A stretch of DNA of 64,000 nucleotides from Candidatus Aminicenantota bacterium (GTDB lineage Bacteria; Acidobacteriota; Aminicenantia; Aminicenantales; Aminicenantaceae), in NCBI GenBank assembly GCA_016927475.1, contig JAFGMO010000052.1, positions 97,109 to 161,108 of the forward strand. Direction: 5' to 3'. Made by a program: the position numbers and the translations under genes. Below are positions 15,713 to 24,237 of this stretch, piece after piece. The notes under the pieces were generated by a model. It was not told where the DNA came from and did not search any database. It saw only the letters and a list, made by a program, of their open reading frames with translations. Every line of letters starts with the position of its first letter. Position 1 is the first letter of the stretch.

Positions 15713-16465
15713 ATGAAAAGAACAAACTGGAAATACCTAATTGATATCCTCATGTTTTTTTGCATGACGGGTATGATATTTATTGGCATTCTCCTCGGAT
15801 TCGTCCTGGCCGAAGGCCCGCGTGTCCGGGAAGCCGATAAATATTTTCTCAACCTCCACCGGCATCAATGGGGGCATATACACCTTTATCTCTCGCTTTT
15901 TTTTGTCGTGCTTCTGGTCATCCATATCATTCTCAACTGGAGCTGGATAACAGGAAAAACCAAAAATATCTTTAAAGGCGGTTGGAAAGCCGCTTTAATC
16001 ATGATCGTTCTATTGGCCGCAGCCGTCATTTTCATGTTCTGGGCATTTACTCCCAAACACTCTATCGCCTATGAAGGATACGGCCAAAGAGAAGGAGAGC
16101 TTGAACAACCACAAAAAGTCCGGGGAAAAATCCATCAAGAAGAACCCGCCGAGGAAACCGGTGTTCATGAAAAAAATCGAGCACATGAGGAACAGGGCGT
16201 GCACGAAGAACATAAGGAAGGGGAAAAAACGGCAAGAGGAAGAATGGCCGAGGACCAATCCGGAATCCTGATTACGGGTCAAATGACATTACGTGAGATA
16301 GCTGAAAAAACGGGAATCCAGGCGATTGATATCCTTGAGGCGATGGAGCTTCCGGAAAACACGCCTCTGGATGAAACGCTTGGCCGATTGCGGCGCCGGT
16401 ACGGCTTCTCTATGCCCCGTTTTAGAGAAGTTATCGAAAAATTACAGAAGAAAGAACCTCTCTAA
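15713..16465 (+). CDS. DUF4405 membrane protein with C-terminal helical domain
   Basis: 250 residues. The N-terminal part has three transmembrane helices (about 8-30, 60-80, 95-115) with paired His (LHRHQWGHIHLYL and VIHIILNWSW), the DUF4405 pattern that resembles a cytochrome b-like heme anchor. A strongly charged His/Glu-rich linker (EETGVHEKNRAHEEQGVHEEHKEG is representative of residues about 140-165) follows. The last ~70 residues (MTLREIAEKTGIQAIDILEAMEL...) look like a small helix-turn-helix-type domain. Probably a membrane redox or heme-binding protein; the His-rich linker could bind metal. Confidence 0.72.
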   Translation: MKRTNWKYLIDILMFFCMTGMIFIGILLGFVLAEGPRVREADKYFLNLHRHQWGHIHLYLSLFFVVLLVIHIILNWSWITGKTKNIFKGGWKAALIMIVLLAAAVIFMFWAFTPKHSIAYEGYGQREGELEQPQKVRGKIHQEEPAEETGVHEKNRAHEEQGVHEEHKEGEKTARGRMAEDQSGILITGQMTLREIAEKTGIQAIDILEAMELPENTPLDETLGRLRRRYGFSMPRFREVIEKLQKKEPL

Positions 16466-16532
16466 AATTATCCACTGTTATTTGCTATAATAATTTTTCC
16501 CAGAAAGGAAAATTCATCGAACGAGATCCACG

Positions 16533-17003
16533 ATGTCTGAAAAACAAAACATAGACAAATTCGCCCAGTCTCTCCAGACACAGATACTGGAACAACTCAA
16601 AAAACAATATACCAAAGAAGTCATCGACCGTTGGCAAAATCCCCATAATTTCCGCCGCATGGAAAATCCGGACGGACAGGCTTCAGCCAAAGGATCATGC
16701 GGGGATACGATGGAGATGTTCGTTAAGATAAAAAACGACCGTATTGTCGACTGTTCCTTCCAAACCGACGGTTGCGGCACGACAATCGCCTGCGGGAGTG
16801 CGGCCACGGACCTGGCGATGAACAAATCTTTTACGGAGGCCCTGGGAACCGTAAGCGCCGGCGAAATCCTTAAAATTTTGGGGGGGCTCCCTCCTGCGGA
16901 CGTCCACTGCGCCCAGCTTGCGGCGGAAGCGATGCGGAGAGCGCTGGCGGATTATCTTTACCACAAAAGGCAAGGCTGGAAAAAATATTACCGGAAAGAT
17001 TGA
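16533..17003 (+). CDS. IscU/NifU-like iron-sulfur cluster scaffold
   Basis: 156 residues. After an N-terminal helix, it shows RWQNPHNFRRMENPDGQASAKGSCGDTMEMFVKI and DGCGTTIACGSAATDLA, then DVHCAQLA: the three cluster-binding Cys and flanking Asp of the U-type scaffold. Fe-S clusters are built here and passed on, for example by an Mrp-type carrier as encoded nearby. No cysteine desulfurase is in the window. Proteins of this short type are common in anaerobes outside the isc operon. Confidence 0.88.
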   Translation: MSEKQNIDKFAQSLQTQILEQLKKQYTKEVIDRWQNPHNFRRMENPDGQASAKGSCGDTMEMFVKIKNDRIVDCSFQTDGCGTTIACGSAATDLAMNKSFTEALGTVSAGEILKILGGLPPADVHCAQLAAEAMRRALADYLYHKRQGWKKYYRKD

Positions 17004-17077
17004 AACCTGAACTAACCTGTACGGATTTTTCTCTCGTAATAATGACCGGCATGTCAAGATCTAATGAGGAGCGCTAT

Positions 17078-17281
17078 ATGACGGAATGTAAAAAAGATAA
17101 TAACCTGGCAAGATGCAACTGTACCTATGAACCCTGCAGCCGAAAAGGCGTATGCTGTGATTGTTTGCAGTATCACTGGAGAATGAAGGAACTTCCCGCA
17201 TGTCTTTTCCCGGACGATGTTGAAAAAACATACGACCGGTCTCTCAGGCGTTTCATCGAGATCTATAAAGACAGGATTTGA
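17078..17281 (+). CDS. DUF6485 Cys-rich small protein
   Basis: A 67-residue protein, MTECKKDNNLARCNCTYEPC, with seven Cys in CNC, C, CCDC and a later Cys: a likely metal-binding domain of the DUF6485 type seen in anaerobic bacteria and archaea. The ATG at 17078 has the GAGGAG site; the frame is open upstream but without one. Its stop is 16 bases before the radical SAM gene. Confidence 0.75.
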   Translation: MTECKKDNNLARCNCTYEPCSRKGVCCDCLQYHWRMKELPACLFPDDVEKTYDRSLRRFIEIYKDRI

Positions 17282-17297
17282 GGGGAGGCAATATCTT

Positions 17298-18233
17298 TTG
17301 AAAAGAAAAACAGTCATCCGTGTTTATGGGCCTGTTCCTTCCCGCCGGCTCGGATATTCTCTCGGGGTGGATATACTGCCCTTTAAAACCTGTACTCTTG
17401 ACTGTGTCTACTGTCAGCTCGGACCGACAACCAACCTCACGGCCGAACGGAAAAAATTTATGGATTGCCTCCCCATACTAGAGCAGATCCGTGACTCCAT
17501 CGATTCAAAAAAGCGAATCGACTACATCACATTTTCAGGTTCCGGTGAGCCGACCTTAAATACGGAACTAAAAAAATGTATCCGTCATATCAAATCATTT
17601 ACCGATATTCCGGTAGCTGTTCTGACAAACGCGACGCTTCTCGGCAGGGCAAGCGTCAGGAAAGCCCTAATTGAGGCCGACCTCGTCGTTCCTTCCCTGG
17701 ATGCAGCGGAACAATCCGTGTTTGAAAAAACAAACCGCCCCCATCCCTCACTCCGGATAAAAGAAATTATTCTTGGGCTGGAGAAATTCAGGGAAATATT
17801 CAAGGGAAAAATCTGGCTCGAGGTCATGCTGGTTAAAGGTTTTAATGATTCTCCTGAACATGTAAAAAAATTAAAAGAAGCCGTGGAAAAGATCTGTCCG
17901 GATAAAGTCCAGCTCAATACGGTCGTCCGGCCTCCGGCTGAAGAGACCGCCCGGCCGCTGAACAGGGAGGAGCTGGAATCCATATGCCGGCAATGGGGAG
18001 ATCTATGCGAGGTCATTGCGGATTTCAAAAAGCTTCGTCAAAAAGTTCTTTCAATAGATATCACATCAGAAGTTCTGGCCATGGTTCGAAGAAGACCGGT
18101 GACCCTGGACGACCTGTCCGTCTCTCTGGGGAAACACAAGAATGAAATCATTAAACACCTCAATGCTTTGCTGGATGACAAAAAAATCAAAACACGGGAG
18201 CACAAAGGGAATACCTATTATGAACCCGTCTGA
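17298..18233 (+). CDS. Radical SAM protein (COG0731-like) with C-terminal winged helix
   Basis: About 311 residues. The cluster motif CTLDCVYCQLG (CX3CX2C) and ITFSGSGEPTLN show a radical SAM enzyme of the COG0731 group, which includes wyosine-like tRNA enzymes and uncharacterised bacterial members. Residues after about 225 (ITSEVLAMVRRRPVTLDDLSVSLG and HLNALLDDKKIKTREHKGNTYY) form a winged-helix tail. The chosen start is TTG at 17298 behind GGGGAGG; a longer frame reaches an ATG at 17217 within the preceding gene but has no ribosome site. Substrate unknown. Confidence 0.82.
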   Translation: MKRKTVIRVYGPVPSRRLGYSLGVDILPFKTCTLDCVYCQLGPTTNLTAERKKFMDCLPILEQIRDSIDSKKRIDYITFSGSGEPTLNTELKKCIRHIKSFTDIPVAVLTNATLLGRASVRKALIEADLVVPSLDAAEQSVFEKTNRPHPSLRIKEIILGLEKFREIFKGKIWLEVMLVKGFNDSPEHVKKLKEAVEKICPDKVQLNTVVRPPAEETARPLNREELESICRQWGDLCEVIADFKKLRQKVLSIDITSEVLAMVRRRPVTLDDLSVSLGKHKNEIIKHLNALLDDKKIKTREHKGNTYYEPV

Positions 18234-18333
18234 AAGGATTCCCTTGAACCTAATCCCCAGAGCATTCAGGAAGATATTTATGGATGGAAGAAAAATACAA
18301 AATCTCTGAATTTTGGCCGAGAGAGGATATGGA

Positions 18334-18855
18334 ATGAAAAATATCGAAGACTTATCGAAAGAGGATTTGATCGGGCTACTCACCGACTCCTCTAAAAACT
18401 GGCTGGCCCACGACGGTTTGTGGTTTCAAGAGGTGGAAAAAAAATACGGAATGGATACGGCCATCGATCTTGACAGAAGCGCCTGGAAACGATTCACCGT
18501 TATCGAAGCCAAGCGCATCATGAAAAGGTTCGGTATCGAGCCCGACGGAGGGATTCCAGCTTTAATACAAGCTCTTCAATTCCGGCTTTATGCCCATATC
18601 AACAAGCAGGAAATCGTCGAAGAAAGCGATCGCCACTGCATCTTCCGGATGAACACCTGCCGTGTCCAGGACGCACGCAAGCGAAAGGGACTTCCCGATT
18701 TTCCCTGCAAATCCGTCGGCATCATCGAATACGGATATTTCGCTCAAACCATCGATCCCCGCATCAAAACGACCTGCCTCATTTGTCCTCCCGACCCCCA
18801 TCCGGAAGATGTGATTTGTTCCTGGAGATTCGATTTGGTTCCCCATTCCGAATAA
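18334..18855 (+). CDS. DUF6125 family protein
   Basis: 173 residues from ATG 18334 (MKNIEDLSKEDLIGLLTDSS). The N-terminal part (DLSKEDL..NWLAHDGLWFQEVEKKYGMDTAIDLD..AWKRFTVIEAKRIMKRFGIE) matches the DUF6125 pattern; the C-terminal half has five Cys (MNTCRVQDARK, FPCKS, TTCLICPPD, VICSWRF) that could form a metal or Fe-S site. Function unknown; frequent in anaerobes. The ribosome site GAGAGGA lies just upstream. An in-frame alternative start exists at 18313. Confidence 0.7.
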   Translation: MKNIEDLSKEDLIGLLTDSSKNWLAHDGLWFQEVEKKYGMDTAIDLDRSAWKRFTVIEAKRIMKRFGIEPDGGIPALIQALQFRLYAHINKQEIVEESDRHCIFRMNTCRVQDARKRKGLPDFPCKSVGIIEYGYFAQTIDPRIKTTCLICPPDPHPEDVICSWRFDLVPHSE

Positions 18856-18892
18856 GCACAACCGGAATCCCGGCATGAAAAGAGGATCACTG

Positions 18893-19351
18893 ATGAACAT
18901 CCGTTTCCAACCCATAGGATGCGTCCATTCCCCTTATAAAACACTACAAGACCTTGCCACCCGCAGAAAAAACGGGCGCGTCAAAATCGAAAAAACAGAA
19001 GGATCACTGGAAATCTTCCCGGAATTTGAAGAAGGGCTGAACGACATCGACGGCTTCTCCCATTTGATCATTATCTTCGCTTTTCACCAATCAAGTTCAG
19101 GAAGCCTTTGTGCCCATCCCCCCCATGACCATAAAAAAAGGGGAGTGTTTTCCACCCGAAGTCCTCACAGGCCTAATCCTTTAGGGATGACCATTGTTGA
19201 GCTTGTCAAGCGGGAGGGTAATATTCTCAAGGTCGCGGGCATCGATATGATCAATGATACGCCCATTCTGGATATCAAACCCTATACTCCCCGGGATTTA
19301 AAAGAGGGGGCCCGCTTCGGCTGGCTGGAAGAGCACCTCAAAAACACATAA
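18893..19351 (+). CDS. trmO: tRNA t6A37 N6-methyltransferase TrmO
   Basis: 152 residues starting MNIRFQPIGCVHSPYKT. TrmO (TsaA/YaeB family) methylates the N6 of threonylcarbamoyladenosine-37 in tRNA using SAM. Conserved features are FQPIGCVHSPY, the middle DGFSHLIIIFAFH, and GVFSTRSPHRPNPLGMTIVELV, the SAM-binding signature. Only the catalytic beta-barrel domain is present, as in the short archaeal and anaerobe versions. The start at 18893 is favoured by the AGAGGA site; an upstream ATG at 18875 is possible. Confidence 0.93.
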   Translation: MNIRFQPIGCVHSPYKTLQDLATRRKNGRVKIEKTEGSLEIFPEFEEGLNDIDGFSHLIIIFAFHQSSSGSLCAHPPHDHKKRGVFSTRSPHRPNPLGMTIVELVKREGNILKVAGIDMINDTPILDIKPYTPRDLKEGARFGWLEEHLKNT

Positions 19352-19465
19352 CCGTCTGTTATTCAACATGCCGGCCGATGATTGACCGCAGTGGCCCTAG
19401 ACAGATTAAGTGGAAAAAAATTCTCAGACCGGATTTGGTTCAATAAAAAACGGAACCGATATTTC

Positions 19466-19672
19466 TCAGTCGACGGTGAAACCGACTTTGAGGTTGACCT
19501 GGTAATAATCGATTTTGTCGTTGTCGATATAACCTCGGGTTTCGACTACCTGAAACCAACGCATATTGTGGATGGTTTTGGACGCTTTGGAAATCGCATT
19601 CTGGATGGCGTCCTCGACACTCTTTTTGGAGGATCCCACGATTTCTATCATTTTGTAAACATTTTCGCTCAT
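19466..19672 (-). CDS. Dodecin family protein
   Basis: A 68-residue protein, MSENVYKMIEIVGSSKKSVE, with the dodecin fold: a beta strand, one helix (SVEDAIQNAISKAS) and two further strands (MRWFQVVETRGYI and YYQVNLKVGFTVD). Dodecins form hollow dodecamers that store and buffer flavins; the flavin-stacking Trp is in RWFQV. It is monocistronic and convergent with trmO. Confidence 0.9.
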   Translation of the reverse strand: MSENVYKMIEIVGSSKKSVEDAIQNAISKASKTIHNMRWFQVVETRGYIDNDKIDYYQVNLKVGFTVD

Positions 19673-19726
19673 TTATTCTTCCTTTCATACAAGTCAACAT
19701 GATTATAGCACATCCAAAAGACTATG

Positions 19727-19744
19727 AACCTGCATTATTCACGA
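19727..19744 (+). repeat. Solo half of the repeat-family hairpin arm
   Basis: AACCTGCATTATTCACGA matches the right hairpin arm and the following bases of repeat copy 3 (AACCTGTATTATTCACGA, 63911-63928) at all but one base. No left arm and no nested hairpin follow. It is probably a remnant. Confidence 0.5.
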
Positions 19745-19763
19745 CTATCCCACCTATCCTTTC

Positions 19764-19792
19764 TTGTCCCTTTCCTATGAATCTGGTATAAC
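19764..19792 (+). promoter_or_regulatory. Candidate promoter of the GH172-type gene
   Basis: TTGTCC (19764-19769), a 17-base spacer and TATAAC (19787-19792). It would give a leader of roughly 130 bases that includes the structured element at 19862-19911. Confidence 0.6.
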
Positions 19793-19861
19793 ACTTTCAT
19801 ATGATAAGGAAGGATTTCATTCAAAAAAGTCTCGTTGGGAAAAAATTAGTATCTTTGAACA

Positions 19862-19911
19862 TTCCGTAAAACAAGCCCGAAGGGTCGGTCTTTAGCCCCG
19901 GTTTTGCGGAA
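19862..19911 (+). promoter_or_regulatory. Structured 5' leader element (three-way-junction-like)
   Basis: TTCCGTAAAAC (19862-19872) pairs with GTTTTGCGGAA (19901-19911), 11 pairs with one G-U. Enclosed are two small stems, CCC-GAA-GGG and CGG..CCG. The element ends three bases before the GGGGAG ribosome site (19915-19920) of the GH172 gene, a position suited to controlling translation. No match to a known riboswitch was recognised. Confidence 0.5.
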
Positions 19912-19927
19912 TATGGGGAGAAACATC

Positions 19928-21946
19928 ATGAAATTATTAATTCGTCCGGTTATAGGAATTTCTCTGTCCTTGTTTCTTATGATCAGTGCTTTATCACGTC
20001 CGCTTTTAGGACAGGAAATGCTCAAGGAATTGGGAAAAAAACAGAATTATTCCAGCAAGCGTGTCTCTTCTTATGACAAAACGGATGGGAATGCCGACAG
20101 AATCACCATCGAACCGGGAGAGACAGCTGTTCTGGCCGTTATTGAAGGGCCGGCCGCTATCCATCACATCTGGATGACGATCTCCGCCGAACCCTTTTAC
20201 GGACGAAAGATCATTCTCCGAATGTACTGGGACGGTGAAATTCATCCATCAGTCGAGGTTCCTGTAGGAGATTTTTTCGGAGTTGGGCACGGTCTCAACA
20301 GGAATCTCAGTTCCCTTCCCATCGCCTGTTCATCAGAAGGCAGAGCCCGGAACTGTTACTGGTACATGCCTTTTGCCCGATCGGCGCGAATAACCGCAAC
20401 CAATGAAGGAACCCGGAAGATCGGAGCTTTCTATTATTACATCGATTACCGTAATCTAGCCCGCATCAGTTTCGATACTCCATATTTTCATGCTGTTTAC
20501 CGCCAGGAAACACCTTGCCGGCCGGATATGAACTACCTCATCCTGGATGCCAAAGGCCAGGGGCACTATGTGGGCTGTGTTTTGAGTATCCTTCAGCGGT
20601 CCATGGGCTGGTGGGGTGAAGGGGACGATATGATATTCATTGATGGGGAGACCTTCCCTTCTCTTCACGGGACAGGATCGGAAGATTATTTCTCAGACGC
20701 CTGGGGAATGCGTGAGGATGAGAATCTTTTTTACGGATGTCCCCTCCAAGAAACGGATTTCAAGACCGGAGCCAAAGCCAGTGTTTATCGTTTTCACATC
20801 CCCGACCCCATCCCGTTTAAGCAGTCTATCCGGGTCACCATTGAACACGGGCACAACAACGACCGTTCCGATTTTTATTCCTCCATAGCCTACTGGTATC
20901 AAATCGAACCCCATACCCCCTTTACTACGCTTCCTCCCGTTGAGGATCGGCTTCCCTTTGCTCTTGAATCGTCGCGGGATTTCTTATTTCCCCAGTGGGA
21001 AAAAATCGACAAAGGAGGGCCCGTCTATACCGATCCTAAATCCGGAATCATGTTTTCGGGAAAAAACCTTGCCCCATCACCAACATCCAGCTACAATCAG
21101 GAAGGCCTGCGGTACCATGCGCTTACCACCGAGGGTGCACTGCCGGGATACACCGCCAATCTGACTCTAACCGCCGATACAGGGGAACATTACGATATAT
21201 CCTACTTTTTTATTCAAGGACCGGAAATGGGGAACGTGGCCCCAACATCCGTCAGGTCCGGAGAGATAATTTCACCCCTCCATCCTGAGACTTTTGAGGG
21301 TTTTTCCCCGGAAAGAAAAATCCAAAGATTCGCGATACAGGATGTCCTTCTTGCCAAAGGAAACAATACCTTAACTTTTGAGGTCACCGGCAAATCCGAA
21401 AGTGCCCGCGGATCGGAAATGTCTTTTGTTGGGGTATCATTAAAGCCGTCCTTTCCCCGTTTCTTAAACATGTGGAATGTTCTCGGACCTTTCCACGCTC
21501 CGGACATGTCATCTCTTCAGATAAAATTTCCCCCTGAAGAAAATATTGACCTGCTCCGAAGCTATGAAGGAAAAAACAATCAGAAAATCATCTGGAGAAA
21601 GATCACGGCTGAAGAATCCGGGTACGTCAGACTCGACGACCACGTCTCACCTTCCGAGAATGCCATTGCCTATGGACTGGTTTATGTCTTTTCTCCAAAG
21701 GAATGGGACACGGAAATGCTCCTGGGAAGCGACGATGGAATCCGCGTCTGGTTGAACGACCGGCTCATCCACACCAATCCCTCTTACCGGAGTGCCGTTC
21801 CGGACCAGGACAGTATCCCGGTCACTCTGAAAGAAGGCCTGAATAAAATTCTGGTCAAGGTCCTTCAGGGAGGCGGGGGATGGGGATTTTTTCTTCGTTT
21901 TGTCGACCCCGACGGCATTCTGGAATGGAGCACGGAAAATAAGTAA
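19928..21946 (+). CDS. Secreted DUF2961/GH172-type glycoside hydrolase
   Basis: About 672 residues. The signal peptide is MKLLIRPVIGISLSLFLMIS to about residue 28 (LGQ). Residues about 60-350 form the DUF2961 jelly-roll core (AAIHHIWMTI, VPVGDFFGVG, YWYMPF, GEGDDMIFIDGE, LHGTGSEDYFSDAWG, FHIPDPIPF); GH172 members cleave difructose dianhydride and arabinofuranosides. The last ~160 residues (MWNVLGPFHA..LLGSDDGIRVWLND) form a second beta-rich carbohydrate-binding-like domain with an apparent PA14-type motif. Start chosen at 19928 because GGGGAG precedes it; the frame is open from 19904 (TTG). Likely role: degradation of exogenous polysaccharide. Confidence 0.85.
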   Translation: MKLLIRPVIGISLSLFLMISALSRPLLGQEMLKELGKKQNYSSKRVSSYDKTDGNADRITIEPGETAVLAVIEGPAAIHHIWMTISAEPFYGRKIILRMYWDGEIHPSVEVPVGDFFGVGHGLNRNLSSLPIACSSEGRARNCYWYMPFARSARITATNEGTRKIGAFYYYIDYRNLARISFDTPYFHAVYRQETPCRPDMNYLILDAKGQGHYVGCVLSILQRSMGWWGEGDDMIFIDGETFPSLHGTGSEDYFSDAWGMREDENLFYGCPLQETDFKTGAKASVYRFHIPDPIPFKQSIRVTIEHGHNNDRSDFYSSIAYWYQIEPHTPFTTLPPVEDRLPFALESSRDFLFPQWEKIDKGGPVYTDPKSGIMFSGKNLAPSPTSSYNQEGLRYHALTTEGALPGYTANLTLTADTGEHYDISYFFIQGPEMGNVAPTSVRSGEIISPLHPETFEGFSPERKIQRFAIQDVLLAKGNNTLTFEVTGKSESARGSEMSFVGVSLKPSFPRFLNMWNVLGPFHAPDMSSLQIKFPPEENIDLLRSYEGKNNQKIIWRKITAEESGYVRLDDHVSPSENAIAYGLVYVFSPKEWDTEMLLGSDDGIRVWLNDRLIHTNPSYRSAVPDQDSIPVTLKEGLNKILVKVLQGGGGWGFFLRFVDPDGILEWSTENK

Positions 21947-21966
21947 ACTTTATCCTGTATCCTGTC

Positions 21967-22665
21967 TTATTCATAATAAGTCCTGGAAATATTCAAAACA
22001 GCGGTCCGGGTTTTTCCCCGGCAGTATTTTTGAATCATGCGGCTCAAATCTTCAGAAGCCGCAACAACATCGTTGTAACCGGCAGGGGGAAGGCCTTCAA
22101 CAACCAGAAGCGCCTCCCGCGTTTTTTCGGTCAATTTTGTTTTTTCCGCTTCCCGCCAGTTCCAGCGGCGACAAAGAATGTCCCGGTCATCACGGTAAAC
22201 AACTTCACCTTTTTCGACCGTCTGCGTTTCCGTAGCGTTGAGCGGTTGAAAAATTTCTCCCCCTTCGGCAATCGTCAAATGAATGCAACCTTCAACCTTC
22301 TCCGTATCATCGCCTCCCGAGGGAATCATGTGTTTGAGCGAAATGAAATTATATATATCGACAAGAAGGTTTATATGCCTCAAGGTTTTTCCCTTAAGAA
22401 TATTTTTATAAAGGTTCTCGACCGAACTTTTATATTTTTTCGGCTTGGCGCCAAAGAGAGAATAAGCCTGTCGCCAGGCTGCAATCCGGGGCAATTGTGA
22501 AAGCGTCTCGCTTTTGTACCGCAAACGGATATCTTGTTCCTTTTCCTTCAATGTTTGGGCGACTTCACCGTTTTCACCTCTATTATCCAGTCCGAATGCC
22601 TGAACCAATCCGATATGGACACCGGGAAACAGTTCAAAAATCTCAGGTGATATTAAAAACCGCAT
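21967..22665 (-). CDS. B3/B4 tRNA-binding-domain protein (PheT-related)
   Basis: About 232 residues from MRFLISPEIFELFPGVHIG. The order LPRIAAWRQAYSLFGAKPKKYKSSVENL, LVDIYNFISLKHMIPSGGDD and IEGxxHL-like VEGCIHLTIAEGGE marks the stand-alone B3/B4 domain of phenylalanyl-tRNA synthetase beta (COG3382), suspected to edit mischarged tRNA. The ATG at 22665 is 26 bases after the stop of the decarboxylase gene, so they are cotranscribed; a longer frame that overlaps the upstream gene is unlikely. Confidence 0.85.
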   Translation of the reverse strand: MRFLISPEIFELFPGVHIGLVQAFGLDNRGENGEVAQTLKEKEQDIRLRYKSETLSQLPRIAAWRQAYSLFGAKPKKYKSSVENLYKNILKGKTLRHINLLVDIYNFISLKHMIPSGGDDTEKVEGCIHLTIAEGGEIFQPLNATETQTVEKGEVVYRDDRDILCRRWNWREAEKTKLTEKTREALLVVEGLPPAGYNDVVAASEDLSRMIQKYCRGKTRTAVLNISRTYYE

Positions 22666-22690
22666 GACGTTTTCCTTTTGCACAAATCCA

Positions 22691-24106
22691 TCAAGAGTCG
22701 GATTGGATTCCCTTTGCCCGGGATACAATCAGCTCCCAGGCTTTTCGGACGTGTTCCTCCCGCGTTGTCCTCGATCCCACCGCCAGCCTGAGGACATATT
22801 TCCCTTTCAGCGTGGTATGGGTCAAAAAAACCTCGCCGGTCTTATTGACAGAAATAAGGAGTCGCTTGTTGGCTTGATCGAGGTCCTCCTCTTTCCTGCC
22901 GTCATTAAATCGAAAACAGACCAAACTGAGGGGAACAGGGGCCATAAGTTCGAACACCTCATGATCGATTACCCATTTCTCGAAAAGCTTGGCCAGCCGG
23001 ATATGCTCCCGGACCATGCTCCGGATCCCCTCGACGCCATAACTGCGGATGACAAACCAGAGCTTAAGCGCTCGAAACCTTCGACCGAGCTGAATTCCCC
23101 AATCCCGGTAGTTTTTCACCTGCTTGTCAACGCTCGTTTTTAAGTATTCCGGGTGTATCTCGAAGGTCCGGATAAGGGCACCCTCATCCTTGACAAAATA
23201 GGCGGAACAATCAAAATTCGTCAGCATCCATTTGTGGGGATTAAAGACGAATGAATCCACATATTCGATTCCGTCAAGCATATCTCTCTTTTCCGGCAGA
23301 AGGGCGGCCGTTCCGGCAAAGGCCGCATCAACATGAAGCCAGATACCATAACGGCTGCATATCTCGCCTATGGGACGCAGCGGATCCACCGCCGTCGAAG
23401 AGGTTGTCCCAAGCGTTGCCACCACACAGACCGCTTTTAATCCCTTTTCCTTATCACGCACGACCGCTTCTTCAAGCTTTTCCGGAACCATAGCAAAAGA
23501 ATCGTCGGTTTCAATTTTACGAAGAAAATTTTTGCCGAATCCCGCTATCTTCACCCCTTTTTCAATGCCAGAATGGGTTTCTTCGGAAGCATAAACCGTT
23601 AACGGTGTTTTAATCCCCTCCAGGTTGGATGAATATCCCGTTGCTTTTTCCCGGGCGGACAGAAGGGCACAAAGAGTCGCCGTCGAGGCTGAGTCCTGAA
23701 TAACTCCGGCCATTCCCTCCGGAAGACCAATCATCTGCCGCAACCACCCTAAAACTCTTTCTTCCAGCTCGGCCGCCGCCGGCGACGTCTGCCAGACCAT
23801 ACATTGAGCACCCATCCCGGCCGTAAGAATCTCGGCAAGAATAGAGGGGGGGCTGTTGTTGGCCGGAAAATAGCCAAACCATCCGGGATGCTGCCAGTGG
23901 GTCATCCCCGGCAGAATGATCTCTTTAAAATCATGGAAGATTTTCCCCATATCCTCGTGCTCTTCCGGAGGATTCTCCGGAAGCTGCTGCAAAATCCTGC
24001 CAGGTTGTATAGAAGGGCATACGGGGTAGTCTCTGAGGTGCTCAAAATATTCAGCTGCCCAATCTATAAATTCATGCCCAAATTTTCGGAAAGTCTTATT
24101 ATCCAT
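22691..24106 (-). CDS. PLP-dependent aromatic amino-acid decarboxylase-like (group II)
   Basis: A 471-residue fold-type I decarboxylase. The N-terminal part has HWQHPGWFGYFPANNSPPSILAEIL; the middle GVIQDSASTATLCALL and TLGTTSSTAVDP; the PLP lysine sits in FNPHKWMLTNFDCSAYF; the C-terminal part keeps LRLAVGSRTTREEHV. This matches aromatic-L-amino-acid/tryptophan decarboxylases, which make amines such as tryptamine or phenylethylamine. The exact substrate cannot be read from sequence. Divergent from wecB; the intergenic region holds two hairpins. Confidence 0.9.
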   Translation of the reverse strand: MDNKTFRKFGHEFIDWAAEYFEHLRDYPVCPSIQPGRILQQLPENPPEEHEDMGKIFHDFKEIILPGMTHWQHPGWFGYFPANNSPPSILAEILTAGMGAQCMVWQTSPAAAELEERVLGWLRQMIGLPEGMAGVIQDSASTATLCALLSAREKATGYSSNLEGIKTPLTVYASEETHSGIEKGVKIAGFGKNFLRKIETDDSFAMVPEKLEEAVVRDKEKGLKAVCVVATLGTTSSTAVDPLRPIGEICSRYGIWLHVDAAFAGTAALLPEKRDMLDGIEYVDSFVFNPHKWMLTNFDCSAYFVKDEGALIRTFEIHPEYLKTSVDKQVKNYRDWGIQLGRRFRALKLWFVIRSYGVEGIRSMVREHIRLAKLFEKWVIDHEVFELMAPVPLSLVCFRFNDGRKEEDLDQANKRLLISVNKTGEVFLTHTTLKGKYVLRLAVGSRTTREEHVRKAWELIVSRAKGIQSDS

Positions 24107-24140
24107 ATATCACTCCTAGGAAAGGGAATTAATTGCCGTT

Positions 24141-24185
24141 CATTTTATCATAAAATGAATAATACAGGCTTGCCTGTTTTATTCA
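24141..24185 (+). repeat. Solo hairpin of the repeat family plus a second stem
   Basis: CATTTTA-tca-TAAAATG (24141-24157) is followed by TGAATAATACAGGC (24156-24169) pairing with GCCTGTTTTATTCA (24172-24185) with one mismatch. The second stem has the same sequence family as the terminal hairpins of repeat copies 1 and 2 but without the large nested hairpin. Located between divergent genes, it may affect both transcripts. Confidence 0.65.
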
Positions 24186-24237
24186 CATTGATTTTTTCCT
24201 TTATCCCGGCTAAGGTATATTTTCCTGACGTACTGAT

